The translations under genes were made by a program, and so were the position numbers. 64,000 nt of DNA, from positions 1 through 64,000 of the forward strand of contig NZ_JAJHJB010000011.1 of NCBI RefSeq assembly GCF_020819555.1, given 5' to 3'. The stretch's first letter is position 1, and every line of letters starts with the position of its first letter. Below are positions 44,966-53,289 of the stretch, piece after piece. Below the pieces are notes generated by a model that saw only the letters and a program-made list of their open reading frames with translations, was not told where the DNA came from and did no database searches. The stretch is from Pelosinus baikalensis (GTDB lineage Bacteria > Bacillota > Negativicutes > DSM-13327).

Positions 44966-45052
44966 TTATGGCAATTTAAAGTACATGCACAATACAGCAC
45001 CTAACGTGATAACACCGATACAAAATGATCCGTATAAAATATCTAACAGCAT
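44966..45052 (-). CDS. 28-aa single-span membrane peptide
   Basis: Starts at ATG 45052 with GAGGAGG six bases upstream, an excellent site. The peptide MLLDILYGSFCIGVITLGAV continues to LCMYFKLP; most of it is one hydrophobic helix with two Cys. It is the first of two micro-genes between the arabinose terminator (45256) and their own terminator (44747). Function unknown. Confidence 0.6.
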   Translation of the reverse strand: MLLDILYGSFCIGVITLGAVLCMYFKLP

Positions 45053-45255
45053 CTAAATCCTCCTCTATTAAGTTAAAAGTAATTACAATTCAATATAATA
45101 TCAAATCATTATTGTAAAAATATGTAATCTCATGGTAAGTTATTAACTTTATTTATTGACAAATTTCGTGATTAAGTCTGACTTAATTCCATTATCTTTT
45201 TTCATCATTAACTATCGTTTCGATTTCTAGATCCTCAAATATTGTATGATTCAAT

Positions 45256-45292
45256 ACAAAAAAAGCCACTCATTATGAGTGACTTTTTTTAT
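45256..45292 (-). terminator. Terminator of the YtfQRT-YjfF operon
   Basis: AAAAAAGTCACTCAT faces ATGAGTGGCTTTTTTT on the minus strand with almost no loop, 80 bases after the last permease gene. Confidence 0.8.
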
Positions 45293-45373
45293 ACTATTTA
45301 TCTATTATATTCAAAGTGCTGCGTCCTGGCGCATGTATTAACGTAAGAGCAATCCTGGCTATTCTCGGTTATA

Positions 45374-46357
45374 CTATGAGATTGACTTAGTACGCTCCTT
45401 TCTGGAAACAACGATTCTTTGCAGTACAATAAACAAGCAGAGTAAAAATGCAACAGCAATTTTGGTCCACCAAGAACTTAGTGTCCCCTGGAACATGATT
45501 AGGGTTTGGATTACTCCTTGGATCAAAACGCCAAAAAGTGTTCCTGTGACAAATCCGACCCCGCCTGTTAAAGGTGTCCCACCGATAACAGCAGATGCAA
45601 TCGCATCCATTTCTAAACCCATGGCGTGTAGTCCATAACCCGAAAGCATATAAAAACTAAATACAACTCCTGACAAGGCAGAGCAAAATCCGCTTAGACC
45701 ATACACTAAAACTTTTGTCCTACCAACTGGCAGTCCCATCAACATTGCCGATTGCGCATTACCACCGATGGCATATACGGCACGTCCGAATTTAGTATAA
45801 TTGCTAAGATATAATGCTGCTAATACTAATACAAGAGCAATAATAACGCTAATTGAAATAAAATTACCAAAAGGTAATGGTATTCGGTAGGTAGCGACAA
45901 ATTGATAAAAGGGATTGGTAATCATAATGGTATCAATGCTGATTACATAGCATAATCCTCTAGCTAAAAACATACCTGCAAGAGTTACAATAAAAGGCTG
46001 TATAGTAAAAAAATGAATAAAACTACCTTGCACAAGCCCAAAGAGAAATCCCATTAGCAGCATTAGAGGTATGACAATCATAGCGCTAAGGTGCTGTATT
46101 TCCAGCAAATATGCTGATAGCATACATACTAACGCAATTACGGAACCCACAGAAATATCAATCCCGCCAATAATAAGTACAAAGGTCATACCGATTGCTG
46201 TAATAATCAGAAAGGCATTATCAATGAGCATGTTGAGCAGCACTTGTGTGGAAAAAAATCCATTATACAAGACAGAGCCCGCTGCAAATAAAGCAAAAAA
46301 CAATACAACCGTAATCATTAGATTAATGTACTTATAACTTAGCTGCATTTTTTTCAC
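45374..46357 (-). CDS. yjfF: Sugar ABC permease, YjfF-like
   Basis: A 327-aa permease of the ribose/galactofuranose class with about nine spans. It carries GMTFVLIIGGIDISVGSVIAL and the coupling-loop region GRAVYAIGGNAQSAMLMGLP, and near the end GTPLTGGVGFVTGTLFGVLI. I start at GTG 46357, nine bases after GAGGGGG; this overlaps the end of ytfT by 26 bases. It pairs with YtfT and the ATPase YtfR. The E. coli system imports galactofuranose; arabinofuranose or another aldose is equally possible here. Confidence 0.9.
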   Translation of the reverse strand: MKKMQLSYKYINLMITVVLFFALFAAGSVLYNGFFSTQVLLNMLIDNAFLIITAIGMTFVLIIGGIDISVGSVIALVCMLSAYLLEIQHLSAMIVIPLMLLMGFLFGLVQGSFIHFFTIQPFIVTLAGMFLARGLCYVISIDTIMITNPFYQFVATYRIPLPFGNFISISVIIALVLVLAALYLSNYTKFGRAVYAIGGNAQSAMLMGLPVGRTKVLVYGLSGFCSALSGVVFSFYMLSGYGLHAMGLEMDAIASAVIGGTPLTGGVGFVTGTLFGVLIQGVIQTLIMFQGTLSSWWTKIAVAFLLCLFIVLQRIVVSRKERTKSIS

Positions 46358-47414
46358 CTGGAATCCCCCTCTTTTGAGCCCATTTAGAAAATACAATTTT
46401 TCGAAAATTAGCAGATTGCAGCAAGCATATGACAATGACAACAACGGATTTGACCACTAGTGTAATTTCTGGCGGTACCCCTAGGGCGTAAATTGTCGTT
46501 GTGATACTTTGAATAACTAAAGCCCCAATCAAACTTCCGACCAAGGAAAATCGACCACCATCGAGAGAATTCCCCCCAAGAGAGACTGCTAAAATAGCAT
46601 CTAGCTCGATAAATAATCCCGCATTATTTCCATCAGCTGAACTTACATTGGAGCAGATAATAAGTCCTGCCAAGCCAGCGCACAAGCCGGAAAAGGCATA
46701 GGCAGAAAAGATGTATTTACTCACATTGATTCCTGCAAACCTGCTAGCAACGGCATTAATTCCTATCGATTCAATAAACATACCCAAGGCTGTCTTTCGT
46801 ACTGCATAAAAGGTAATACCGAAAACCAGCCCTACAATAAAGAGGGAAAAAGGCAATCCGAATATATATCCAGTGCCAATGAATTGAAACGGTTTATAAT
46901 ATACTGTAATAATCTGTCCTTGAGTAATCAGCTGGGCGATTCCTCGACCAGCAACCAGTAGAATCAGCGTGGCAACAATCGGCTGAATTCCCACTTTAGA
47001 AATTAATAATCCATTCCACATTCCTAAAAGAGTGGTAACGAAAAGAGCAGTAAATATGGCAACGGGCATAGGAACAATTGTAACGAGTGTTTTTACGCCA
47101 TCGACATATTCTAGCTTTCCGCCAATTAGCGAAGCTGCTACTGCTCCAGAAATAGCAATCATCGACCCTACAGATATATCAATTCCTTTTGTAGCAATGA
47201 CCAAGGTCATACCAATGGCGAGCAGCATCAAAGGTGCGGCACGATTCAAAATATCAATGGTAACTCCGTAGAAGTGTCCATCCTTAATTTCAATCGTGAA
47301 AAAATCTTTCGTAAAAAAGAAATTGAAAAGCAAAACAAAAAATAATGCTGCTAGAGGCCAACAGAGTCTAGAACTCGTAAATCGATTCCAAATAGACTGT
47401 ATTTTCTCCATCAT
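46332..47414 (-). CDS. ytfT: Sugar ABC permease, YtfT-like
   Basis: A 360-aa permease with about nine spans and the motif GMTLVIATKGIDISVGSMIAI, then RKTALGMFIESIGINAVASR and SLGGNSLDGGRFSLVGSLIG. It begins one base after the ATPase stop and runs into yjfF. It contributes half of the membrane channel of this importer. Confidence 0.92.
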   Translation of the reverse strand: MMEKIQSIWNRFTSSRLCWPLAALFFVLLFNFFFTKDFFTIEIKDGHFYGVTIDILNRAAPLMLLAIGMTLVIATKGIDISVGSMIAISGAVAASLIGGKLEYVDGVKTLVTIVPMPVAIFTALFVTTLLGMWNGLLISKVGIQPIVATLILLVAGRGIAQLITQGQIITVYYKPFQFIGTGYIFGLPFSLFIVGLVFGITFYAVRKTALGMFIESIGINAVASRFAGINVSKYIFSAYAFSGLCAGLAGLIICSNVSSADGNNAGLFIELDAILAVSLGGNSLDGGRFSLVGSLIGALVIQSITTTIYALGVPPEITLVVKSVVVIVICLLQSANFRKIVFSKWAQKRGIPGEKNAAKL

Positions 47415-47415
47415 C

Positions 47416-48927
47416 CTACACCCCTGCTATCGTCTGCATAATATATTTTTCTTCCATCTCATCACCGGAAATCTCTGCTACCTTTACTCTGTCCCTTAAA
47501 ACTGCCATACGGCTGGAGCATCGAACCGATTCATCCAGCTCTGAAGATATAAATACAACGGACATGCCGGTTTCTGCCAGAGACAGTATTAATTTTTGAA
47601 TCTCAACTTTAGCACCTACATCAATCCCCCGTGTAGGCTCATCCAGTATTAAAAGCTTAGGTTCTGTCAGCAGCCATCTGGCTAATATTACTTTTTGCTG
47701 ATTGCCTCCGCTTAAATTTTTGATTAGTTGTTCCGGTCCAGCGGTCTTAATATTTAATAATTCAATATATTTTTTTGAAATCTCATCTTGCCTTTTCTTA
47801 GGTATGTATTTCATCCACCCTACTTTGGCCTGTAATGCCAAAATGATGTTTTCTCTTACAGAAAGGTTTTCGATAATCCCTTCTGTTTTTCTATTTTCGG
47901 AACAATATGCCAGACCATATTGAATTGCATCAGCAGGGTTTTGTATGGTAACGGTTTGTCCTTCAATGGCAATTTCTCCGCTATCGGCTTTGTCAATACC
48001 AAAAATAGTGCGGGCAACTTCTGTTCGCCCTGATCCCAATAAACCTACAAGACCAAGCACTTCACCTTTGCTGATATCAAGGTCAAAGGGATGAATCGAA
48101 CCTTTGTGCCCAAGACCACGAACTCGTAAAAAGTTATTACGGCTTTCTTGAAGAATATCCAGTTTCAGTGTCTTGCAGTTGCTTTCAAATCCATCAAAGG
48201 CTTTGCCAATCATTTTTGCAATCAGCTGAACACGAGGCAGATTTACGGTCTCATAGGAACCAACTAATTCACCATTACGTAATATGGTAATCTTATCGGA
48301 AACGGAATAAACTTGCTCAATAAAATGGGTTACAAAAATAATTCCTAAACCTTGCTTTTTTAATTTACGCATAAGTCCAAAAAGTTTTTCAACTTCTTGA
48401 GCATCCAGGCTCGAAGTCGGTTCATCCAATATCAAAACTTTAGCCGATATGTCAAGTGCTCTTGCAATCGCTACCATTTGCTGTATTGCAACTGAGTAAC
48501 GCTCTAAAGGCTGGGTAACATCAATCCCAAGACTCAACTTCGCCAATAGTTCCTGTGATCTGCGATTCATTTCCTTCCAATCAATACCGCCAAAGAGCAA
48601 TGGCTCTCTGCCTATAAAAATATTTTCGGCAACTGACAAATTGGCACAAAGATTAACCTCTTGATAAACTGTACTAATTCCTAGCTGCTGGGCATGATGA
48701 GGAGACTTGGGCGCAATGGCTTTACCATCTAAAAAGATATCCCCAGCATCGAGAGGATCAACACCTGTCAACACTTTAATCAAAGTCGATTTGCCAGCTC
48801 CATTTTCTCCCATCAAACAGTGAATTTCTCCAGGTTTTAGTTCGAAATCTACATTGTTAAGAGCTTTAACCCCCGGAAAAGCTTTACAAATCCCCTTTGC
48901 CTTTAACAAAGAATTTGCAACATCCAT
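47416..48927 (-). CDS. ytfR: Sugar ABC ATPase with two nucleotide-binding domains, YtfR-like
   Basis: A 503-aa tandem ATPase. The first domain has LMGENGAGKSTLIK and VAIQQMVAIARALDISAKVL with ILDEPTSSLD. The second has a degenerate Walker A (LVGLLGSGRTEVAR), LSGGNQQKVILARWL and ILDEPTRGID, as usual for carbohydrate class 2 importers. It follows ytfQ after a stem-loop at 48982-49013. Confidence 0.95.
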   Translation of the reverse strand: MDVANSLLKAKGICKAFPGVKALNNVDFELKPGEIHCLMGENGAGKSTLIKVLTGVDPLDAGDIFLDGKAIAPKSPHHAQQLGISTVYQEVNLCANLSVAENIFIGREPLLFGGIDWKEMNRRSQELLAKLSLGIDVTQPLERYSVAIQQMVAIARALDISAKVLILDEPTSSLDAQEVEKLFGLMRKLKKQGLGIIFVTHFIEQVYSVSDKITILRNGELVGSYETVNLPRVQLIAKMIGKAFDGFESNCKTLKLDILQESRNNFLRVRGLGHKGSIHPFDLDISKGEVLGLVGLLGSGRTEVARTIFGIDKADSGEIAIEGQTVTIQNPADAIQYGLAYCSENRKTEGIIENLSVRENIILALQAKVGWMKYIPKKRQDEISKKYIELLNIKTAGPEQLIKNLSGGNQQKVILARWLLTEPKLLILDEPTRGIDVGAKVEIQKLILSLAETGMSVVFISSELDESVRCSSRMAVLRDRVKVAEISGDEMEEKYIMQTIAGV

Positions 48928-48981
48928 TATTATTTCACCTCCGTATCAAAATCAGTAGTCGATAAAAGAAAAACCCACTCC

Positions 48982-49013
48982 ATCAGGGGCTATCTTGTAA
49001 AGATAACCCCTGA
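48982..49013 (-). promoter_or_regulatory. Intercistronic stem-loop between ytfQ and ytfR
   Basis: ATCAGGGG...ATCTT and AAGAT...CCCCTGAT form a strong hairpin without a long T run. Such hairpins behind binding-protein genes usually protect the upstream mRNA or stop part of transcription, giving more binding protein than pump. Confidence 0.65.
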
Positions 49014-49066
49014 TTGTTTCTATTTTACATAGAACTGGTGGGGTGGATCGGTATATCCGTATAATT

Positions 49067-50074
49067 TTAGTATTTACGATTTGGCAATTCCTTGGAAGCA
49101 ACTTCTGCAGGGAATACACCTTCTTTTGTAACAATCCGTTTGTCAAGTGTCTTACCTGCCACCAAGTCTTTTGTAGCTGTCATCAATTGATCGCCGAGCA
49201 GTGGACTACACTCAATTGTTGCATTTAATTTTCCTGCAATCATGGCCTCAAAAGCACCTTTAACACCATCAATTGAAACAATAATAATGTCTTTTCCAGG
49301 TTTTAGCCCAGCTTCTTCAATTGCTTGAATCGCTCCAATTGCCATATCATCATTATGGGCATATAATACATCAATTTTTTCTCCATCAGCCTTGGCTGAT
49401 TTTAGGAATGATTCCATCACTTCTTTACCTTTGGCACGTGTAAAATCACCGGTTTGCGATTTAATGACTTTATAATTAGCATGTTGTTTTAAGATTTCTT
49501 CAAAACCGGCTTTACGATCAATCGCAGGAGCAGAGCCAACAGTGCCTTGCAATTCGACAATATTCACAACCTCATTATCTTTTTTCATGAAATCGACCAG
49601 CCATTTACCAGCTCTTCTGCCTTCTTCCACAAAATCGGAACCCATAAAGGTAACATAATAATCTTCTGCATTGCCACTGCTCATTTTAATGGACCGATCC
49701 GTTAAAATCACAGGTATCTTAGCAGCCTTTGCTTCTTGCAGTACAGCATCCCAGCCTGTTTCTACAACGGGCGAAAAAGCAATTACATCAACCTTTTGCT
49801 GTATAAATGACCGTAGGGCTTTTATCTGGTTTTCTTGTTTTTGCTGGGCATCAGAAAACTTAAGTTCAATGCCAGCTGCTTGTGCCGATGCTTTTATGGA
49901 TTCCGTATTTGCTGTACGCCATTCGCTTTCTGCACCGATTTGCGAGAATCCTAGAACAATTTTTTTGTCTGCAGGCTTAGTCGTCGTTTCTTGCTTGGCT
50001 CCCCCACAGCCTGCCAGTGTGAACATCATAATTCCGACACTCAAAGCAATAGTAACTTTTTTCCACTTTGACAT
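49067..50074 (-). CDS. ytfQ: Sugar-binding lipoprotein, YtfQ-like
   Basis: A 335-aa binding protein with a lipobox (MFTLAGCGG, Cys near residue 23). It contains the YtfQ hallmark GAESEWRTANTESIKASA, then DVIAFSPVVETGWDAVLQEA, YVTFMGSDFVEEGRRAGKWL and AHNDDMAIGAIQAIEEAGL. It should deliver a furanose-type sugar to YtfRT-YjfF from the outer face of the inner membrane. Its sequence closely parallels the second half of the neighbouring dual-domain lipoprotein. Confidence 0.93.
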   Translation of the reverse strand: MSKWKKVTIALSVGIMMFTLAGCGGAKQETTTKPADKKIVLGFSQIGAESEWRTANTESIKASAQAAGIELKFSDAQQKQENQIKALRSFIQQKVDVIAFSPVVETGWDAVLQEAKAAKIPVILTDRSIKMSSGNAEDYYVTFMGSDFVEEGRRAGKWLVDFMKKDNEVVNIVELQGTVGSAPAIDRKAGFEEILKQHANYKVIKSQTGDFTRAKGKEVMESFLKSAKADGEKIDVLYAHNDDMAIGAIQAIEEAGLKPGKDIIIVSIDGVKGAFEAMIAGKLNATIECSPLLGDQLMTATKDLVAGKTLDKRIVTKEGVFPAEVASKELPNRKY

Positions 50075-50200
50075 GTTTCTTACCCTCCTTATTTTTAAGA
50101 ACCAGTAGTGCTAGCTCTATTATAGGATGGTAGTAACGCCTCAGTATTTAGAATAATCAGTAATTTCTTATACTTTTCCGCACTGTTTTAAAAAAGTTGA

Positions 50201-52066
50201 TTAATACCTGCGATTCAGATAGTCCTGCCGCGCCGTTTCTGCTGGAAATACACCTTCAGAAGTAATAATCCGCATTGGCAGCTGCCGCCCTGCCATCAAA
50301 CTCTTTACCGCTTGCATGAGCTGAGGACCAAGAAGAGGATTACACTCCACAGTACAGTTTAGCTTACCTGCCATCATCGCTTTAAAGGCTGCTGCTGTAG
50401 CATCAACCGAAACAATCAGAATATCCTTGCCCGGTCTAAGTCCATATTCCTCAATCGCCTTGATAGCGCCGAGAGCCATATCATCATTATGCGCATAAAC
50501 GACATGAATTTGATTGCCATAAATGGCTAAGGCAGCTTTCATCATATTCTGCCCGCCAGCTTCGGTAAAATCGCCGGATGCAGAGTAAATCACTTGAAAT
50601 TGAGGGTAATTAGCAATAATCTCAGCAAACCCTTTTTTTCGATCAATAGCTGGGGCCGAATCAATTGTTCCTTCCAATTCAATCACATTGACTGATTGCC
50701 TAGTTAGTTTTCTCTCCACAAGCCAGCGGGCGGCCCTGCGCCCTTCTTCCCAAAAATCGCTGCCAATAAAAGTAGCATATAAAGAATTATTGTCAGGTTT
50801 AATCGCTCGATCCGATAAAAGAACAGGAATTCCCGCCATCTTAGCTTCTTCCAATACTTCATCCCACCCCCCTTCTACGACAGGAGAAAAGGCAATTACA
50901 TCCACGCCTTGGTTAATGAAAGATCGGATGGCTTGAATCTGCATTTCCTGTTTTTGATCAGCCTCCAGAAAAATAAGATCAATGCCTGTCTCTAATGCCG
51001 CGTTCTTTATGGATTGGGAATTCGCCCTACGCCAATCACTCTCCGCCCCAAGCTGAGAAAATCCTAACATAATTTTTTTGTTACGATTATCTTTTCTAGG
51101 TTCATTCGCAGTTTTCATATATTCCAAGACATTGTAAAGAGTAATTTTATTGCTCCGAGGAATAATCTTCTTTGGTATCCCTTTCTCATGATTTAGAATG
51201 TCAACAGCATATTGAATGGCCTCTCGCCCACCTGTCAGACAAGTAAATGTCCCTTGTAAAATACCTTTCTCTACCAATTGCAATCCCCCATTAGGACCTG
51301 TAAAGCCATCAACGCCAACAAACTTTATCCCATTGGATCCATGTTTTTTTGCAGCCTTATAAGCCCCCAGTGCCATGTAGTCGCTATGAGCAAAAACAAC
51401 ATCAATTTTAGGATACTGCTGCAGCAACTTTTCCATTTCATCTTCTGCCTTATCTCTCTGCCAATCGGCAATTACAGTAGCAACAATTTTAATATTGTCA
51501 TACTGCCCCAGGACTTCCCGAAAGCCAGCACTTCTTTCTCTAAGGGAAGGCAATCCCGCTGGTCCCTGAATCTCTACAACATTTCCCCCATTTCGCAAAA
51601 GATCTGCGATGTATTGCCCCGCTTCTTTGCCAAGAGATTTATTATCCGGTCCGATATATAACGTGTACGCATATCCTTCCACTGCTCGATCCAATACAAT
51701 GACTGGAATCTTTTTGTAAGCCTTCGCTACAATTGGTGTCAGCTCCGCAGAATCATTGGGTGAAATAATTAATAAATCAATCCCCGCTTCTAACAATTCT
51801 TCTACATCTCGAATCTGCTTGCCACTGTTTTGCACAGCATCGGTAAAAACAATCTTAACATCTGCATGCTTTAGTGCTTCTTCTTTGATTTCTTCATTCA
51901 TAATCACTCTCCAAGGCTCAACCAAATTGGCTTGAGATACACCAATTACAAACTTCACCTGATCGGAACTTGCTACTTGGCTTGATGGATGATAACATCC
52001 TGTAAGTATTGTCACTATAATCAGAAGAATGATCATACTCTGCTTGACTTTAAACACCCCACTCAC
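50201..52066 (-). CDS. Lipoprotein with two fused sugar-binding domains
   Basis: A 621-aa protein with a lipobox (VTILTGCYH). Residues ~37-320 form an RbsB-type binding domain (FVIGVSQANLVEPWRVIMNE, VIVLDRAVEGYAYTLYIGPD, VVFAHSDYMALGAYKAA). Residues ~333-621 form a YtfQ-type domain (MLGFSQLGAESDWRRANSQS, VIAFSPVVEGGWDEVLEEA, VYAHNDDMALGAIKAIEEYG). Its start overlaps the regulator stop by four bases (GTGA), so it is coupled to YesN. In some clostridia a binding protein presents sugar to a YesM-like kinase, and this fusion could do that for two ligands, or feed the pump. The role is inferred. Confidence 0.88.
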   Translation of the reverse strand: MSGVFKVKQSMIILLIIVTILTGCYHPSSQVASSDQVKFVIGVSQANLVEPWRVIMNEEIKEEALKHADVKIVFTDAVQNSGKQIRDVEELLEAGIDLLIISPNDSAELTPIVAKAYKKIPVIVLDRAVEGYAYTLYIGPDNKSLGKEAGQYIADLLRNGGNVVEIQGPAGLPSLRERSAGFREVLGQYDNIKIVATVIADWQRDKAEDEMEKLLQQYPKIDVVFAHSDYMALGAYKAAKKHGSNGIKFVGVDGFTGPNGGLQLVEKGILQGTFTCLTGGREAIQYAVDILNHEKGIPKKIIPRSNKITLYNVLEYMKTANEPRKDNRNKKIMLGFSQLGAESDWRRANSQSIKNAALETGIDLIFLEADQKQEMQIQAIRSFINQGVDVIAFSPVVEGGWDEVLEEAKMAGIPVLLSDRAIKPDNNSLYATFIGSDFWEEGRRAARWLVERKLTRQSVNVIELEGTIDSAPAIDRKKGFAEIIANYPQFQVIYSASGDFTEAGGQNMMKAALAIYGNQIHVVYAHNDDMALGAIKAIEEYGLRPGKDILIVSVDATAAAFKAMMAGKLNCTVECNPLLGPQLMQAVKSLMAGRQLPMRIITSEGVFPAETARQDYLNRRY

Positions 52067-53274
52067 CGCCAGTTGCCTTTTTTACGATATTCCGCCGGAG
52101 ATAATCCCACTACTTTTTTAAATGTATTACTAAAATAATGTTGATTACTATACCCTACTTTTTCTGCCACTTCATACAGTTTTATCGTAGGATCACCCAT
52201 CATTTGAATGGCTTTTTCGATTCTCACCTGAGTTAAATATTCAACGAAAGAAACACCAATTTCATTTTTTAACAAGCGACTTAGATACGTAGGGCTAATC
52301 TTAATAATTTCTGCTAGATTCTGAAGTGAGAAATCCTCCTTGTAGTAATTGGCTTCTATGTGTTTTTGTGAAAGAAGCACTGCGGGAGTATAACTAACCT
52401 TGCGGTTTAGTTCTAAGGTCAGTTCATTATAAACAGAGGAAACACCGCTTAGCAAATCCACTAGCGGGCGTTGAGCGACAATTACGACTTGCTCTAAATG
52501 CTGCTCAATAACCTGCTGCAAAGCAGCACTAAGTTCATACCAGTCGCTTGGATTAAGGAGGGGTGTTATCGCAATCAGATTATCCACTCTGTCATGAAAA
52601 ATGATATACGGCTGCCATGGCTCTAATAATTCCACACAAATATTTTCTATGGAAAACACCAACAATTCCCGCTCCCAATCTTTGAGAAGCTGTCCTCTGG
52701 TGTACTGCCCAGCCACTTTCAGAGCAATCATTCCGGATACTGGCGACAAATCCAATTCCAAAAAAGCGAGCTGAGACCTAATGTATTCCTCACTTAATTG
52801 ACCATTTACCCAATCTTTGCAGAAAGCTTCCCTTAATAGCGGCAAATGTTTTTTTGTTTCCTGGTTGGTCCAATTCAGGTAATGATTTTGCAGACGAGAA
52901 TTCAGCAATTGCTGTGCTGCTCGTTTTAACACGTTTTCTAGTTGATCTTCAAAGACAGGTTTTAATAAATAATCAAATACTTGCAATTTAATCGCTTTAT
53001 GGGCATAGGAAAACTCATCATGTCCAGTGATGACAATGATGATGCAATCTTGTAATATGCTGTTTACTTGTTCTATAAACTGCAATCCATTTAAAAAAGG
53101 CATACAAATATCTACTAGCAGAATGTCTGGAAGGGTTTTTTTAGCCACTTCCAAAGCCATTTCTCCATCTTCAGCCTCCCCCACAACCTCCATGTCAAGC
53201 CTTACTTTCTCAACGAGGCTTTTGAGACCACGACGAATTTTAGGCTCATCATCGATGATTACTACTTTCAACAT
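52063..53274 (-). CDS. YesN-type response regulator with AraC DNA-binding domain
   Basis: A 403-aa regulator. The receiver domain has D55 (ILLVDICMPFLNGLQFI), acidic IDDE at 7-10 and YLLKPVFEDQL. A middle linker of ~170 residues follows. The C-terminal AraC pair of helix-turn-helices has FSLQNLAEIIKISPTYLSRL and YEVAEKVGYSNQHYFSNTFK, then GLSPAEYRK. It lies between the YesM kinase and the dual binding lipoprotein. It probably activates the ytfQRT-yjfF transcript in response to sugar. Confidence 0.93.
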   Translation of the reverse strand: MLKVVIIDDEPKIRRGLKSLVEKVRLDMEVVGEAEDGEMALEVAKKTLPDILLVDICMPFLNGLQFIEQVNSILQDCIIIVITGHDEFSYAHKAIKLQVFDYLLKPVFEDQLENVLKRAAQQLLNSRLQNHYLNWTNQETKKHLPLLREAFCKDWVNGQLSEEYIRSQLAFLELDLSPVSGMIALKVAGQYTRGQLLKDWERELLVFSIENICVELLEPWQPYIIFHDRVDNLIAITPLLNPSDWYELSAALQQVIEQHLEQVVIVAQRPLVDLLSGVSSVYNELTLELNRKVSYTPAVLLSQKHIEANYYKEDFSLQNLAEIIKISPTYLSRLLKNEIGVSFVEYLTQVRIEKAIQMMGDPTIKLYEVAEKVGYSNQHYFSNTFKKVVGLSPAEYRKKGNWR

Positions 53275-53289
53275 TGAACCACTCCCTAT

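Noticed and set aside
48952..49146. 64-codon minus-strand frame between ytfQ and ytfR
   Set aside because: It covers the intercistronic hairpin and the end of ytfQ in another frame and has no ribosome binding site.
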